A stretch of 64,000 nt of DNA from an uncultured Gammaproteobacteria bacterium (lineage in GTDB: Bacteria > Pseudomonadota > Gammaproteobacteria > DRLM01): NCBI GenBank assembly GCA_947259075.1, contig CAMYKQ010000053.1, positions 1 to 64,000 of the forward strand, given 5' to 3'. The notes beneath the pieces are model-generated. The model saw nothing but the letters and a program-made list of their open reading frames with translations, made no database searches and had not been told where the DNA came from. A program made the translations under genes and the position numbers. This document shows, one piece after another, positions 24,812 through 34,058 of this stretch. Each line of letters begins with the position of its first letter. Positions within the stretch are counted from its first letter, which is position 1.

Positions 24812-25392
24812 CAGGTGCGGTCCTCGGGCTGGCGCTGAAACCAGTGCGCATCCAAACACTGTCGCATCCGCATGCGCGCGCGTGAGAGGATGACCCACAG
24901 ATTATTGGTCGTGTCCACGGCCAGTTCCTGACAAATCTCTTCGGTGCTCAAACCGTCCAGTTCGCGCATCATCAGCGCGTCTCCCATGCGCGGGGGCAGG
25001 TGTTCGATGCACTCGCTGAAAATGCGCCAGAATTCTTTTTGCTCCAGCGCCTTGTCCGGGTCGCTCCACTGACTGATGTCGATGTTCCAATGGCCGCGCC
25101 GGGTAAACAGCTCGTCAGTGCGGTCGGCGGCGGTGTCGATATCATCGCCCAAGGGTAATTCGCGCCGCGCCTTGCGCAGATGATCGACGATCTTGTGTTT
25201 GAGAATGCCGGTGAGCCAGGTCTTCTCCGACGACTGTCCGGCGTACCGCCCGTGCGCCTGCACCGCGGCGAGCAGGGTTTCCTGCACCATGTCTTCGGCC
25301 AGCATGCTGTCGCGCAAACGCACCATGGCGTAGCGGTAAAGGGCATCGCCGTATTTATCCAGCCACTCGCTGGGTTCGCTGGTGATAGACAT
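24811..25392 (-). CDS. ECF RNA polymerase sigma factor
   Basis: 193 residues. Region 2 spans about 12-80 (LYRYAMVRLRD, MLAEDMVQETLLAAV, KTWLTGILKHKIVDHLRK). Region 4 spans about 130-180 (HLPPRMGDALMMRELDGLSTEEICQ, with a helix-turn-helix ending LSRARMRMR). ECF sigma factors direct RNA polymerase to stress regulons and are held by an anti-sigma factor, here the overlapping zinc-finger gene. Its regulon probably includes neighbours such as the flavoenzyme or the arsenic operon, but no promoter consensus could be derived by eye. Confidence 0.9.
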   Translation of the reverse strand: MSITSEPSEWLDKYGDALYRYAMVRLRDSMLAEDMVQETLLAAVQAHGRYAGQSSEKTWLTGILKHKIVDHLRKARRELPLGDDIDTAADRTDELFTRRGHWNIDISQWSDPDKALEQKEFWRIFSECIEHLPPRMGDALMMRELDGLSTEEICQELAVDTTNNLWVILSRARMRMRQCLDAHWFQRQPEDRT

Positions 25393-25444
25393 GCTGCGGG
25401 TCGCGTATCCAAGCCGGTTATGCGTGATTGCGCGCCTATGATAC

Positions 25445-26875
25445 TCATGCGCCGCGTAAACGGAAAATCCGTTTGATCCATTGCTTCGCGCCCGGGGTCA
25501 GCCCCGCCTTGAGGCGCTGGTCGGCCACACGGCGGTTGATCTGCGCCAGGGTTGGATAAATATGGATCACCCCCGAGAGATCCTTGGCCTTCATGCCTTT
25601 GGCGAGGGCGAGGACGTATTCGTGGATCAATTCACCGGCGTGGGGCCCCACCAGCGCCGCGCCCAAGAGTTTGCCTTTGGGGCCGGTGAGAATCTTGGCG
25701 AAGCCTTCGGTGTTGCCGTCGGCTTGCGCGCGGTCCAGTTCGTGAAAGGGAAAGGTGAAGGTTTGATGTTCGATGCCTTGCTGCCGCGCTTCATTTTCCG
25801 ACAGGCCCACCCGCGCGACTTCGGGGTCGCTGTAGGTACACCAGGGGATCACGCGCCGTTCGACCTTGGCCGGCAGGCGGAACAGGGTATTGCGCAAGAT
25901 CACCCCGGCGTGGTGTTCGGCCATATGCGTGAAGAGATAGGGGCCGGTGACGTCGCCGCAGGCGTAGATGTGTTTCGTGCTGGTACGCAGCCGCGCATCG
26001 CTCTGAATATAACCGCGCTGGGTCTCGACGCCGGCGGCCTCCAAACCCAGGGACTCGCTGTTGGCGCGGCGGCCGGTGGCGATCAGCAGGTGCGTGCCGC
26101 GCAGTGTGATTTCCGCGCCGGTGGCGTCTTTGAGCGTGAGGCGGATGTCACCGGCCTCGCCGCCGACGCGCAGGGCATCGCTATTGAGATGTAAATTCAC
26201 GCCTTCGGCGCGTAAACGCGTTTCCACCACGGCGGCGACGTCGCGGTCTTCCACCGGCAGCAATTGCGGTCCGCGCTGCACCAGGCTGACTTCGCTGCCG
26301 AGGCGGGCGAAGGCCTGGGCCAGTTCCACGCCGATGGGGCCGCCGCCCAGTACGAGCAGCCGCGGCACCGCTTCGCGCAGCTCAAAAACGTTTTCGTTAG
26401 TGAGGTAGGGGACGCGGTCCAGTCCTTCGACGGGCGGCGCTGCCGGGCGCGAACCCGTGGCGATGACGAAATTTTTCGCGCGCAGCGCGCGGCCGTCTAC
26501 CTCAAAGGTGTAGGGATTAGTGAAGTGACCCGCGCCGAAGATCACCTCGATGCCCATGCCGCGGAAACGCTCGGGGCTGTCGTTGACCTCGATGGTTTGG
26601 ATCACCGAATTCACCCGCAGCATGACCTGGCCGATATCTATTTTGGGCGCGTGGCCGGGCAGGCCGTAGGCCGCCGCCGTGCGCGCCAGATGCGCGACCT
26701 TGGCGGCATGCAGCAGGGCCTTGCTGGGGACGCAGCCGGTCCAGAGGCAATCACCGCCCAGGCGGTGTTTTTCCACCAGGACCACCTTGGCGCCGAGGGC
26801 CGCGCCGCCCGCCGCGACCACCAGGCCGCCGGCGCCGCCGCCGATGACGCAGAGATCGAATTCGGTTTGACTCAT
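25445..26875 (-). CDS. MerA/Lpd-like FAD-dependent pyridine nucleotide-disulfide oxidoreductase
   Basis: 476 residues, class I disulfide oxidoreductase. FAD binds at CVIGGGAGGLVVAAGGAALG (residues 9-28). The redox-active pair is Cys43 and Cys48 (GGDCLWTGCVPSKAL). NAD(P) binds at VLGGGPIGVELAQAF near 178-192. It lacks the N-terminal metal-binding domain and the C-terminal Cys pair of mercuric reductase. In the C-terminal motif the catalytic His of dihydrolipoamide dehydrogenase (HxHPT) is replaced (HIYPT), so it is neither a classic MerA nor a classic Lpd. It lies 52 nt upstream of the ECF sigma gene and reads the same way. Confidence 0.88.
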   Translation of the reverse strand: MSQTEFDLCVIGGGAGGLVVAAGGAALGAKVVLVEKHRLGGDCLWTGCVPSKALLHAAKVAHLARTAAAYGLPGHAPKIDIGQVMLRVNSVIQTIEVNDSPERFRGMGIEVIFGAGHFTNPYTFEVDGRALRAKNFVIATGSRPAAPPVEGLDRVPYLTNENVFELREAVPRLLVLGGGPIGVELAQAFARLGSEVSLVQRGPQLLPVEDRDVAAVVETRLRAEGVNLHLNSDALRVGGEAGDIRLTLKDATGAEITLRGTHLLIATGRRANSESLGLEAAGVETQRGYIQSDARLRTSTKHIYACGDVTGPYLFTHMAEHHAGVILRNTLFRLPAKVERRVIPWCTYSDPEVARVGLSENEARQQGIEHQTFTFPFHELDRAQADGNTEGFAKILTGPKGKLLGAALVGPHAGELIHEYVLALAKGMKAKDLSGVIHIYPTLAQINRRVADQRLKAGLTPGAKQWIKRIFRLRGA

Positions 26876-27158
26876 GGCGTGGCTCCTTGGCGGTATTGCC
26901 CCGCGGTGATGGCGCGGCGCGTATCACCGTAGCGGGTTTCCGCCGGTGGGGCAATTAGTTGGGACGGATGGCGTGTGCATGAAGGCTGGCGCATGATCGG
27001 ACAATGAGTCGCGGATCACGGCGATTCCTTACAGCTTAGGCGGCGCGGACGCGGGCTTGGGGTATATAATCCCCGGCACGCATAAAAATATGTCCGCCTC
27101 GCGGCAGAGACTAAAGAGGGGCATCACAATTAATAACGCGGGCTGGATGGGAGACAAT

Positions 27159-28322
27159 ATGAAGCTCGATCTCTTCTTGCAAATGATGGTCGACGAGGGC
27201 GCGTCTGACCTTTTCGTCACCGCGGGCGTGGTGCCCAGCATGAAGGTGCATGGTAGTGTCGAGCGTATCAGCAGCGAGGTGCTGGGGCCGGAGCAGGCGC
27301 GCGGCATGATCTACGCCATCATGAGCGAGGCCCAGCAACGCGAGTTCGAGGCCACGCGTGAATGCAATTTCGCCCTGCACAAACCGCGGCTGGGGCGGTT
27401 CCGGGTCAACGTGTTTCAGCACCAGAACAACATCGGCATGGTCTTGCGCCGCATCGAGACTCATATTCCCACCATCGATGAATTGCGGCTGCCGCAGCTG
27501 CTTGAAGAGCTGAGCATGACCAAGCGCGGCTTGGTGCTGGTGGTCGGCGCCACCGGCACCGGCAAATCCACTACGCTCGCGGCCATGGTCGGTCACCGCA
27601 ACCGCAATGACCGCGGCCATATCGTCTGCGTCGAAGACCCCATCGAATTCGTCCACCAGCCGCAAGGCTGCATCATCACTCAACGCGAAGTGGGCATCGA
27701 CACCGACTCCTTCGAGTCGGCCTTGAAAAACGCCTTGCGCCAGGCGCCGGACGTGGTGCTGGTGGGCGAAATCCGTTCGCGCGAGGCGATGGAGCACGCC
27801 CTCGCCTTCAGCGAGACCGGCCACCTGTGCTTGGCCACCCTGCACTCTACTAATGCCGCGCAGACCCTGGACCGCATCGTGCATTTATTTCCGCGTGACC
27901 GCCGCGATCATCTCTTGCTGGACCTGTCGCTCAATCTTCGGGCCGTCGTTGCCCAGCGCTTGGTGCCTCGCGCCGAGGGTAACGGCCGGCGCGTGGCGAT
28001 GGAGGTCTTACTCAACACGCCGCTGGCGGCGGATATGATTCATCGTGGCGACACCCATTTGCTCAAGGATTTGATGAAGCGTTCCGCCGAGCTGGGTATG
28101 CGCACCTTCGATCACGCGGTGTACGAGCTCTATAACCAAGGCGAGATCAGCTACGACGACGCCCTTGCCCACGCCGACTCCACCAATGAGGTGCGTTTGA
28201 TGGTCAAGCTCAACAAGGGTGGCGATCCGCGCGCCTTGGCCACGGAGGTGGAGCGGGCGGGCTTGGTGCGCAACCGGGACGAGGAGCCGCCCATCACCCA
28301 AGTGGGCGCCGTCAAAGTGTAG
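27159..28322 (+). CDS. pilU: Type IV pilus retraction ATPase PilU
   Basis: 387 residues, close to PilU of Pseudomonas (382). Walker A is GATGTGKSTTL (near 132-142), the Asp box is IVCVEDPIEF, and Walker B is PDVVLVGEIR, followed by TGHLCLATLHSTNAAQ. The start MKLDLFLQMMVDEGASDLFVT resembles PilU rather than PilT. PilU is a cytoplasmic hexameric ATPase that assists PilT in retracting pili for twitching motility. The ATG at 27159 has GGGAG 7 nt before it. A TATAAT hexamer at 27065 may be part of its promoter. It is convergent with pyrC', with a 15-nt gap. pilT is not in the window. Confidence 0.92.
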   Translation: MKLDLFLQMMVDEGASDLFVTAGVVPSMKVHGSVERISSEVLGPEQARGMIYAIMSEAQQREFEATRECNFALHKPRLGRFRVNVFQHQNNIGMVLRRIETHIPTIDELRLPQLLEELSMTKRGLVLVVGATGTGKSTTLAAMVGHRNRNDRGHIVCVEDPIEFVHQPQGCIITQREVGIDTDSFESALKNALRQAPDVVLVGEIRSREAMEHALAFSETGHLCLATLHSTNAAQTLDRIVHLFPRDRRDHLLLDLSLNLRAVVAQRLVPRAEGNGRRVAMEVLLNTPLAADMIHRGDTHLLKDLMKRSAELGMRTFDHAVYELYNQGEISYDDALAHADSTNEVRLMVKLNKGGDPRALATEVERAGLVRNRDEEPPITQVGAVKV

Positions 28323-28337
28323 TGACGGCGGTGTGCT

Positions 28338-29624
28338 TCAGCGCGCGCCGCGCTCGAAGACGATTTTCCCCTTGAACAGCGTCCAATTCACCCGGCCCTT
28401 CAACTGCCAGCCCATGAAGGGCGTGTTGTGGCCGCGGCTGATCAGGGTCCGTTTGTCCAATTCCCAGTAGGCCTCGGGGTCGAAAACGCAGACATCGGCG
28501 GCGGCCCCCGCGCCGAGGGTGCCGGCCTTGAGCCCTAGCAGACGCGCCGGTTGCTGGCTTAGGCGCGCGATCACCTCACGCAGCGGCATCACGCCTTCCT
28601 CCACCATGCGCAGACTGAGCGGCAACAGGGTTTCCAGGCCCGACAGCCCCGCCGCGGTTTCGGCGAAGGGCCGCAGTTTGGCATCGCTCTCGTGGGGCTG
28701 GTGATCGGAGCAGATGGCGCTCAAGGTGCCCTTGGCCAAGGCGGCGCGCAGGGCGTCGCGGTCGCGTTCGGTGCGCAGCGGCGGCTGCACATGACACTGG
28801 CTGTCGAAAAATCCCAAATCGATTTCGGTGAGGTGCAAATGGTGGGCGCTGACATCGGCCGTCACCGGCAGGCCGTCATATTGCGCGCGCGCCACCATGC
28901 GCACCGCCTCGGCGGTGGAGAGCTGGCAGAAATGCGCGCGTACCCCGGTCTGGCGGATCAGCGCCAGGTCCCGGGCCACCGCCACGGTCTCCGCCGCCTC
29001 GGGGATGCCAGGCAGGCCCAGCCGGGTGCTGACTTGGCCTTCGTGGACGCAGCCGTTATTGCGCAGCGAGGGGTCCTCGGCGTGGAGGAAGACGGTTAAA
29101 TCATGGGTGGCGGCGTATTCCATGGCGCGGCGCATCACTAAAGTGTTGCTGAGCGGCTGGCGGGCGTTACTCACCCCGACGCAGCCGGCGGCCTTGAGGG
29201 CGCCCATCTCGCTGAGGTGCGTGCCTTTCAGACCTTGGGTGAGGGCGCCGAGGGGGCGCACCCGCGCCAGGCCCGCTTTTTGAGCGCGGCGCTGAATCAG
29301 CGTCGCCACCGCGGGGGTGTCCACCACCGGGTCGGTGTCGGGCGGGCAGCACAGGGTGGTGATGCCGCCTGAGACCGCCGCCGCGGTCTCGCTGGCGATG
29401 GTGGCCTTGTGTTCCGCGCCCGGCTCGCGCAGGTGGGCGCGCAGATCGACCAGGCCGGGGCAGACGATGTGGCCGCTGACGTCGATCTCGCGCTCGGCCT
29501 GAAAACCGTCCGGCGCCGCGCCGACGGCGGCGATGTGGCCGCCGGCGATCCACAGATCCAGCGGCGCGTCGATACCATTGGCCGGATCCACCACCCGGCC
29601 GCCAAAGAGGCGCAGCCGCATCAT
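28338..29624 (-). CDS. pyrC': Dihydroorotase-like protein PyrC', probably inactive subunit of aspartate transcarbamoylase
   Basis: 428 residues of the type I dihydroorotase fold. Key metal ligands are changed. The canonical His-x-His after Pro-Gly-x-x-Asp reads DLRAH, with Arg62 for the first His. The usual SDDG bridging Asp site reads VSNARQ (Asn153). HFCQLST has Gln where many relatives have His. SDHQPH and HAED are kept. In Pseudomonas the analogous PyrC' is catalytically dead but needed to build the PyrB dodecamer. The 4-nt overlap with pyrB (ATGA) fits a stoichiometric PyrB/PyrC' complex. An active dihydroorotase must lie elsewhere. Confidence 0.88.
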   Translation of the reverse strand: MMRLRLFGGRVVDPANGIDAPLDLWIAGGHIAAVGAAPDGFQAEREIDVSGHIVCPGLVDLRAHLREPGAEHKATIASETAAAVSGGITTLCCPPDTDPVVDTPAVATLIQRRAQKAGLARVRPLGALTQGLKGTHLSEMGALKAAGCVGVSNARQPLSNTLVMRRAMEYAATHDLTVFLHAEDPSLRNNGCVHEGQVSTRLGLPGIPEAAETVAVARDLALIRQTGVRAHFCQLSTAEAVRMVARAQYDGLPVTADVSAHHLHLTEIDLGFFDSQCHVQPPLRTERDRDALRAALAKGTLSAICSDHQPHESDAKLRPFAETAAGLSGLETLLPLSLRMVEEGVMPLREVIARLSQQPARLLGLKAGTLGAGAAADVCVFDPEAYWELDKRTLISRGHNTPFMGWQLKGRVNWTLFKGKIVFERGAR

Positions 29625-30601
29625 GCCGCCTTCCCTTCTCCCAGCGGGACCGTGCCCATGGCCATGGCCATCACCGCCATGCGCACCGCGATGCCGTGGG
29701 TGACTTGCTGCAGGATCACCGAGCGCGGGCCGTCGGCGACGTCCGAGGCCATTTCCACGCCGCGGTTGATCGGACCCGGGTGCATGACGATGGCGTCGGG
29801 CTTGGCGGCCGCGAGTTTGTCCTCGGTGAGGCCGTAGAGTTGAAAGTATTCGTGCTCACTGGGCAGCAGGGCGCCCTGCATGCGTTCATTTTGCAGGCGC
29901 AGGGCGATGACGACATCGGCGCCTTGCAATCCGGCGCGCAGATCGTGAAAGACATGCACGCCCAGCGTTTCCACCTCGGCGGGGATCAAAGTTTTCGGGC
30001 CGATCACGCGTACCTCGTTGACCCCCAGGGTGGTGAGCGCGTGGATTTGCGAGCGCGCGACCCGCGAGTGGAGGATATCGCCGACGATGGCTACGGTCAG
30101 CGGCGCGAACTCGCCCTTCACCCGGCGGATGGTGAACATATCGAGCATCGCTTGCGTGGGGTGGGCGTGGCGGCCGTCGCCGGCGTTGATCACATGCACG
30201 TGCGGCGCGACGTGTTCGGCGATGAAATGCGCCGCGCCCGAGTCGGCGTGGCGCACCACGAACATATCGCAGTGCATCGCCTCGAGGTTGCGCAGCGTGT
30301 CCAGCAGGGTCTCGCCCTTGGTGGCGGCGGAGACGGTGATATTGAGATTGAGCACGTCCGCCGACAGGCGCTTGGCCGCGAGTTCGAAGGTGGTGCGGGT
30401 GCGGGTGCTGGACTCGAAGAAAAGATTGACGATGGTCTTGCCGCGCAGCAGCGGCACTTTTTTCACCGTCTGTTCGGTGACGCCGGCGAAGGATTCGGCG
30501 AGGTCGAGGATATCCACCAGCAGCGCCCGTTTCAGCCCTTCGATGCTGAGAAAGTGGCGCAGGCGGCCCTGTTCGTCCAATTGCAGATTACGCGACATCA
30601 T
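29621..30601 (-). CDS. pyrB: Aspartate carbamoyltransferase catalytic subunit
   Basis: 326 residues. The carbamoyl-phosphate site is [19 protein letters not shown] (near 59-77), with [15 protein letters not shown] near 130-144 and [11 protein letters not shown] near 275-285. The enzyme joins aspartate and carbamoyl phosphate, the committed step of pyrimidine synthesis. There is no pyrI regulatory gene; the downstream partner is PyrC', giving the Pseudomonas-type class A holoenzyme. The start is at one of two adjacent ATGs (30601 or 30598); neither has a strong ribosome site. It follows pyrR by 40 nt. Confidence 0.95.
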   Translation of the reverse strand: MMSRNLQLDEQGRLRHFLSIEGLKRALLVDILDLAESFAGVTEQTVKKVPLLRGKTIVNLFFESSTRTRTTFELAAKRLSADVLNLNITVSAATKGETLLDTLRNLEAMHCDMFVVRHADSGAAHFIAEHVAPHVHVINAGDGRHAHPTQAMLDMFTIRRVKGEFAPLTVAIVGDILHSRVARSQIHALTTLGVNEVRVIGPKTLIPAEVETLGVHVFHDLRAGLQGADVVIALRLQNERMQGALLPSEHEYFQLYGLTEDKLAAAKPDAIVMHPGPINRGVEMASDVADGPRSVILQQVTHGIAVRMAVMAMAMGTVPLGEGKAA

Positions 30602-30641
30602 GGTTGGGCGCGGCTTCCCTGTGCCTGTGAGTGAGTGAGCT

Positions 30642-31148
30642 TCATCCGTCGCGGCGCACGCTGAGCTTGAGCGGCGCCGGGCCGGAGAGCTTGATATGTT
30701 CCGTGGGCGCCAGCGCGATGTAAAGCCCGGCGACGTCGGCTTGAATGGGCAGCTCGCGGCCGCCGCGATCGACCAGGGCCACCAGCATGATGCTCGCCGG
30801 GCGGCCGTAGTCGAAGATCTCATTCAAGGCCGCGCGGATGGTGCGGCCGGTATAGAGCACGTCATCGACCAGTACGATGTGGCGGTCATCGACCGTGGCG
30901 GGCAACTGTGAGGGCCGCACCGCGGGATTGAGGCCGATGCGGGTGAAGTCGTCGCGATAAAAGGAAATATCGAGTTTGCCCAGCGGCTCGCTGAGTTTGA
31001 GCAGGGTGTGCAGGCGTTCCGCCACCCACACCCCGCCGGTGTGGATGCCGATCAGCAGGGGATCGCGGATGCCGCGCGCGGTCCATTGCGTTTGCAATTC
31101 CGCCGCCATTCGTTCGAGTAGTTTTTCGACGTCGTGGTCTTGGCTCAT
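30642..31148 (-). CDS. pyrR: PyrR, uracil phosphoribosyltransferase-type regulator
   Basis: 168 residues. The PRPP-binding motif [19 protein letters not shown] (near 94-112) and the start of the fold [14 protein letters not shown] are those of PyrR. In Bacillus it binds pyr mRNA when UMP is high; in gammaproteobacteria with this gene order its regulatory mode is less clear, and some copies mainly act as phosphoribosyltransferases. I see no anti-terminator/terminator pair in the 40-nt gap before pyrB. Its ATG overlaps the ruvX stop by 4 nt. Confidence 0.94.
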   Translation of the reverse strand: MSQDHDVEKLLERMAAELQTQWTARGIRDPLLIGIHTGGVWVAERLHTLLKLSEPLGKLDISFYRDDFTRIGLNPAVRPSQLPATVDDRHIVLVDDVLYTGRTIRAALNEIFDYGRPASIMLVALVDRGGRELPIQADVAGLYIALAPTEHIKLSGPAPLKLSVRRDG

Positions 31149-31600
31149 CGTGTCGCGCCCAGGGTGTGTGAATGATCCGCCAGCCAGCTTTCCAAAATGA
31201 TTTGCGCGGCGATGCGGTCCAGCTCTTCTTTGGCGGCGCGGCTGCGCGGCGCCTTGCGGCCGCGGTGGCTGACGCGTTGCGCCGCCTCGTGGGAGGAGAG
31301 CCGCTCGTCGATCAAGTGGACCGGCAGACCGTAACGCTGTTGCAGCGCCGCCGCGAAGGCGCGCACCGGCGCGGCCATGTCATGTTCTTTCTCATCCAGA
31401 TGCGTGGGCAGGCCCACCACCAGCGCCTCGGGCCGCCAGGCGGCGATCAATTCGTCGATGAGCGGCCAGTCGGCGTCTTCACCACGTGCCGCCACCGTGG
31501 CCAGCGGCCGGGCGCTGGCGGTGATGCCTTGCCCCACCGCGACGCCGATGCGCCTTTTGCCGTAATCGAAGCCGAGCACGGTGCCGGATGTCCCGTTCAT
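31145..31600 (-). CDS. ruvX: RuvX/YqgF, RNase H-like nuclease
   Basis: 151 residues. The RNase H-like core begins [17 protein letters not shown] (metal Asp near residue 11) and continues with [23 protein letters not shown] and [14 protein letters not shown], the YqgF signature including Glu and the final Asp in [11 protein letters not shown]. The family resolves Holliday junctions in vitro and processes the 5' end of 16S pre-rRNA in E. coli. The ATG at 31600 lies inside the last codons of yqgE (4-nt overlap). The frame is open further upstream, but that part is antisense-free overlap with yqgE and not coding. Confidence 0.93.
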   Translation of the reverse strand: MNGTSGTVLGFDYGKRRIGVAVGQGITASARPLATVAARGEDADWPLIDELIAAWRPEALVVGLPTHLDEKEHDMAAPVRAFAAALQQRYGLPVHLIDERLSSHEAAQRVSHRGRKAPRSRAAKEELDRIAAQIILESWLADHSHTLGATR

Positions 31601-32157
31601 GCGTGACCGATTTGGCTGGAGAGGTGATTGAGGTCGACCCCCATCGAGGCCGCCGCCGCTTCCCAGCGCTGTTGCCACGGCGTATGAAAAATAATCTGCT
31701 GGTCGGCGGGGCCGGAGAGCCAAACGTTGTCGGCCATTTCCTGCTCCAGCTGGCCCGCGCCCCAGCCGGCGTAACCCAGGGCGACGAAGATGTCGCGCGG
31801 GCCCTTGCCGTGGGCGATGACTTCGAGGATGTCCTTGGAGGTGGCGAGGCCGATCCCGTCCGAGATGCGCAGCATGCTGTCCCAGTCCCCCGCCGGGGTG
31901 TGCAGCACGAAGCCGCGCTCGGTCTGCACCGGGCCGCCCATGAACACCGTGTGCCGCCCGGCCTGCGCGTCGTCGCTGTCGATGTGCATGTGTTGCAGCA
32001 CCTCGCCCAGGCTGAGATTGAGCGGGCGGTTGATGACGATGCCCATGGCCCCTTGCCCGGTGTGCTCGCAGATATAGGTGACGGTGCGCTGGAAGTTGGG
32101 ATCCTCCAGCGTGGGCATGGCGATGAGAAATTGGTTGGAGAGGGAAAGCGTGCTCAT
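31597..32157 (-). CDS. YqgE/AlgH family protein
   Basis: 186 residues, UPF0301. The conserved start is SLSNQFLIAMPTLEDPNF, with CEHTGQGAMGIVINRPL (near 31-47) and VFMGGPVQTERGFVLH. AlgH was first linked to alginate regulation in Pseudomonas; its molecular activity is unknown, although its pairing with ruvX is nearly universal in gammaproteobacteria, as here with a 4-nt overlap. Cytoplasmic, with no signal or membrane segment. Confidence 0.93.
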   Translation of the reverse strand: MSTLSLSNQFLIAMPTLEDPNFQRTVTYICEHTGQGAMGIVINRPLNLSLGEVLQHMHIDSDDAQAGRHTVFMGGPVQTERGFVLHTPAGDWDSMLRISDGIGLATSKDILEVIAHGKGPRDIFVALGYAGWGAGQLEQEMADNVWLSGPADQQIIFHTPWQQRWEAAAASMGVDLNHLSSQIGHA

Positions 32158-32214
32158 GATGGCGGATAGTATCCGCTGAATCGCGCCGTGCTGACAAGCG
32201 AGCGCGCCGCGGCT

Positions 32215-33090
32215 TTAGTCGGAGGCGAAGCGGTTGCCGCCCAGGAATTGCCAGGCGCGGGTGATGTTGATGACGTCGTAGTTCTTGCGGTGTTCCGGCA
32301 GGAAGGGGGCGTAAGGGGCGGCGAGATGGACGATGCGCACGGCGGCGTCGTCCAGCGCCTTTTCACCGGAGGAGTGGGTGATCTCAACGTGACGCACGCT
32401 GCCGTCGGGGTTGATGGCGACGTTCATCACCAGGCTGCCGGAGAGGTTGCGGCGCCTGGCCTCTTCGGGGTAGTTGAGGTTGCCGATGCGTTCCACCTTG
32501 GTGCGCCAAGCCTCCATGTAGGCGGCATCGCGGTAGGCCTTGCTGCGCGAGGTGATGGTCAATTGCCGCGGGAGTTTGCTGTAGGCCCGGGAGGCGTCTT
32601 CGATCTCGGCGCTGAGCTGGGCGATCTCGCGGCTGCGCATGATGAGCTGGGCGGCGCTGGGGGTGGCGGCCGCCTCCTCGTCCGGGGTGGCGGCCGCCAC
32701 GTCGGGCACCTCCGCCTCATCGGCTGCGCGGGTGATGAGTTTCGTGGTCTGCGGCAGCGGCGGCGCCGCCACCTGGCGCGGCGGGCTGATGATGTCGCTT
32801 TGTCCGCTCACGGGCAGCGGCGCGGGGGTGGGTGGCGGACGGGTGGGGCGGGTGGCTTGCTCGGTGTTGCCGCCGCCGTCTTGATTGGTTTGCGCCAGAT
32901 AATCCGCCTCGTCCGGGGCCTTTTTGCTTTCCTCTTGAGCGAGGATGACATCGAGGGTGGGATAGGGATTTTTTTTGGCCGGGTCCGGCGCGGCGAAGAC
33001 GATGCCCAGCACGATGATGGCGTGCACGGCGATGGAGATGAACAGGGTCAGGCCCAAGCGGTCGGCGGGGGTGATGACGGCGGCGTTCAT
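32215..33090 (-). CDS. TonB-family energy transducer (TonB3 position)
   Basis: 291 residues. A single N-terminal transmembrane helix (LTLFISIAVHAIIVLGIVF, about 14-32) is followed by a Pro/Ala-rich spacer (60-170) and a TonB C-terminal domain (NLNYPEEARRRNLSGSLVMN, INPDGSV, SSGEKALDDAAVRIV, near 205-265). Its place between yqgE and gshB is that of Pseudomonas tonB3, which is tied to twitching motility and pilus assembly, not iron uptake; with pilU close by the same is plausible here. The ATG at 33090 overlaps the preceding stop by 4 nt. Confidence 0.88.
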   Translation of the reverse strand: MNAAVITPADRLGLTLFISIAVHAIIVLGIVFAAPDPAKKNPYPTLDVILAQEESKKAPDEADYLAQTNQDGGGNTEQATRPTRPPPTPAPLPVSGQSDIISPPRQVAAPPLPQTTKLITRAADEAEVPDVAAATPDEEAAATPSAAQLIMRSREIAQLSAEIEDASRAYSKLPRQLTITSRSKAYRDAAYMEAWRTKVERIGNLNYPEEARRRNLSGSLVMNVAINPDGSVRHVEITHSSGEKALDDAAVRIVHLAAPYAPFLPEHRKNYDVINITRAWQFLGGNRFASD

Positions 33091-33608
33091 GGTGACGCCC
33101 CGGCCCGCAGGCCTTTGAGGGTGAGCAGGGCGATGACCCCGCTCACCGTGCCGAAGATCACCGCCGCGCTCATCAGCAGCGGAAACAGGTGCAGCAAGGC
33201 CTCGTGCGGAATGAACAGCCAATAGGCGGTCCAGAATTGCGCCGCCATATGCGCCAAGGCCGCCAGCAGGCTATAGCCCACCGGGCCGAACAGCCCGACC
33301 GGCGCCCAGCTGGCGAGGCGCAGCACCGCGACGCTGGCCACCGCCCCCGCCAGGCTGAGGGCGAAGGTGGGGGAGAGAAAGGTGCCGATGACGATGCTGC
33401 CCACCAGCACCCGCAGCAGCGCCACCCAGGCGGCGGTGGACCAGCCGTAGTGGATGAGGGCGATGACGGTGACCACATTGGCGAGGCCGGGTTTGACCCC
33501 GGGCAGGGGGCTGGGCAGGGCGCTTTCGGCGATATGAATGCTGATCGCCAGGGCGGTGAGCCAGGCGATGCGGTGGTCGTCGCGGGTGCTGTGTACGGTT
33601 TCGCTCAT
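33087..33608 (-). CDS. Gx transporter-family membrane protein (heptaprenyl diphosphate synthase component I-like)
   Basis: 173 residues and five or six hydrophobic segments (near 14-30, 42-62, 66-85, 90-110, 118-138, 145-165). The motif ESALPSPLPGVKPGLANVVTVIA (residues ~28-50) is that of the Gx/Hpre_diP_synt_I family (PF07456), an ECF-transporter S-component-like fold. Such genes sit with a NusG-II protein and ApbE in flavinylation loci of many bacteria, as here. The transported substrate is unknown; quinone precursors or flavin have been suggested. It starts 90 nt after the NusG-II gene and overlaps tonB by 4 nt. Confidence 0.85.
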   Translation of the reverse strand: MSETVHSTRDDHRIAWLTALAISIHIAESALPSPLPGVKPGLANVVTVIALIHYGWSTAAWVALLRVLVGSIVIGTFLSPTFALSLAGAVASVAVLRLASWAPVGLFGPVGYSLLAALAHMAAQFWTAYWLFIPHEALLHLFPLLMSAAVIFGTVSGVIALLTLKGLRAGASP

Positions 33609-33698
33609 GCCGTGATCGTCATTGGCCTGTCCCGGGCGCGCTGTTTCCCCTTCCTAACGGCGCGCGGGGGTGTTGTATTAATGCCGACAGTATTCCGC

Positions 33699-34058
33699 CT
33701 AAAAGTTGATGCTGTCAAAGCGCGGCCGCGCGCCCTGCAGGCTGAGGGTGATGCCATTGGGCAGGCAGGCGGCTAAGTCACCGGCCCGGGCCAGCCAGCC
33801 GCTGTGGACGCATTGCTGGCCGGGACAGGGCGAAGAGAGAAAACGCGCGCGGCCGTCTTTCACCTCCAGCACGCTGTCGCCCAGCGGGCCGTGGATATGC
33901 AGTTGCTGGTTGCGGCTCAAGGGTATTTCCAGCGGGGCTTGGCCGTTGGCGGCGATGCGCGCCCGGTCGGCGGGGCCGCCTGCGCCCCAATACTTCGTGT
34001 ACAGCACGGGGAGCAGGGCGATGGCCAACAGGAGCACGAGCCAGTCGGCGCGGGTCAT
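33699..34058 (-). CDS. NusG domain II-containing exported protein
   Basis: 119 residues. One N-terminal membrane anchor or signal (WLVLLLAIALLPVLYTKYW, about 5-23) precedes a small beta domain with LSRNQQLHIHGPLGDSVLEV and SSPCPGQQCVHSGW (Cys pair near 79-85). The C-P-x2-x-C-V-x-x-G-W pattern is that of stand-alone NusG domain II proteins, which are extracytoplasmic and occur beside ApbE and Gx transporters. The ATG at 34058 shares one base with the apbE stop (TGATG). A role as flavinylation or redox accessory is inferred from context only. Confidence 0.85.
   Translation of the reverse strand: MTRADWLVLLLAIALLPVLYTKYWGAGGPADRARIAANGQAPLEIPLSRNQQLHIHGPLGDSVLEVKDGRARFLSSPCPGQQCVHSGWLARAGDLAACLPNGITLSLQGARPRFDSINF

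Noticed and set aside
25445-26875. Calling the flavoenzyme mercuric reductase MerA
   Set aside because: It lacks the N-terminal metal-binding domain and C-terminal Cys pair, and there is no merR, merT or merP.
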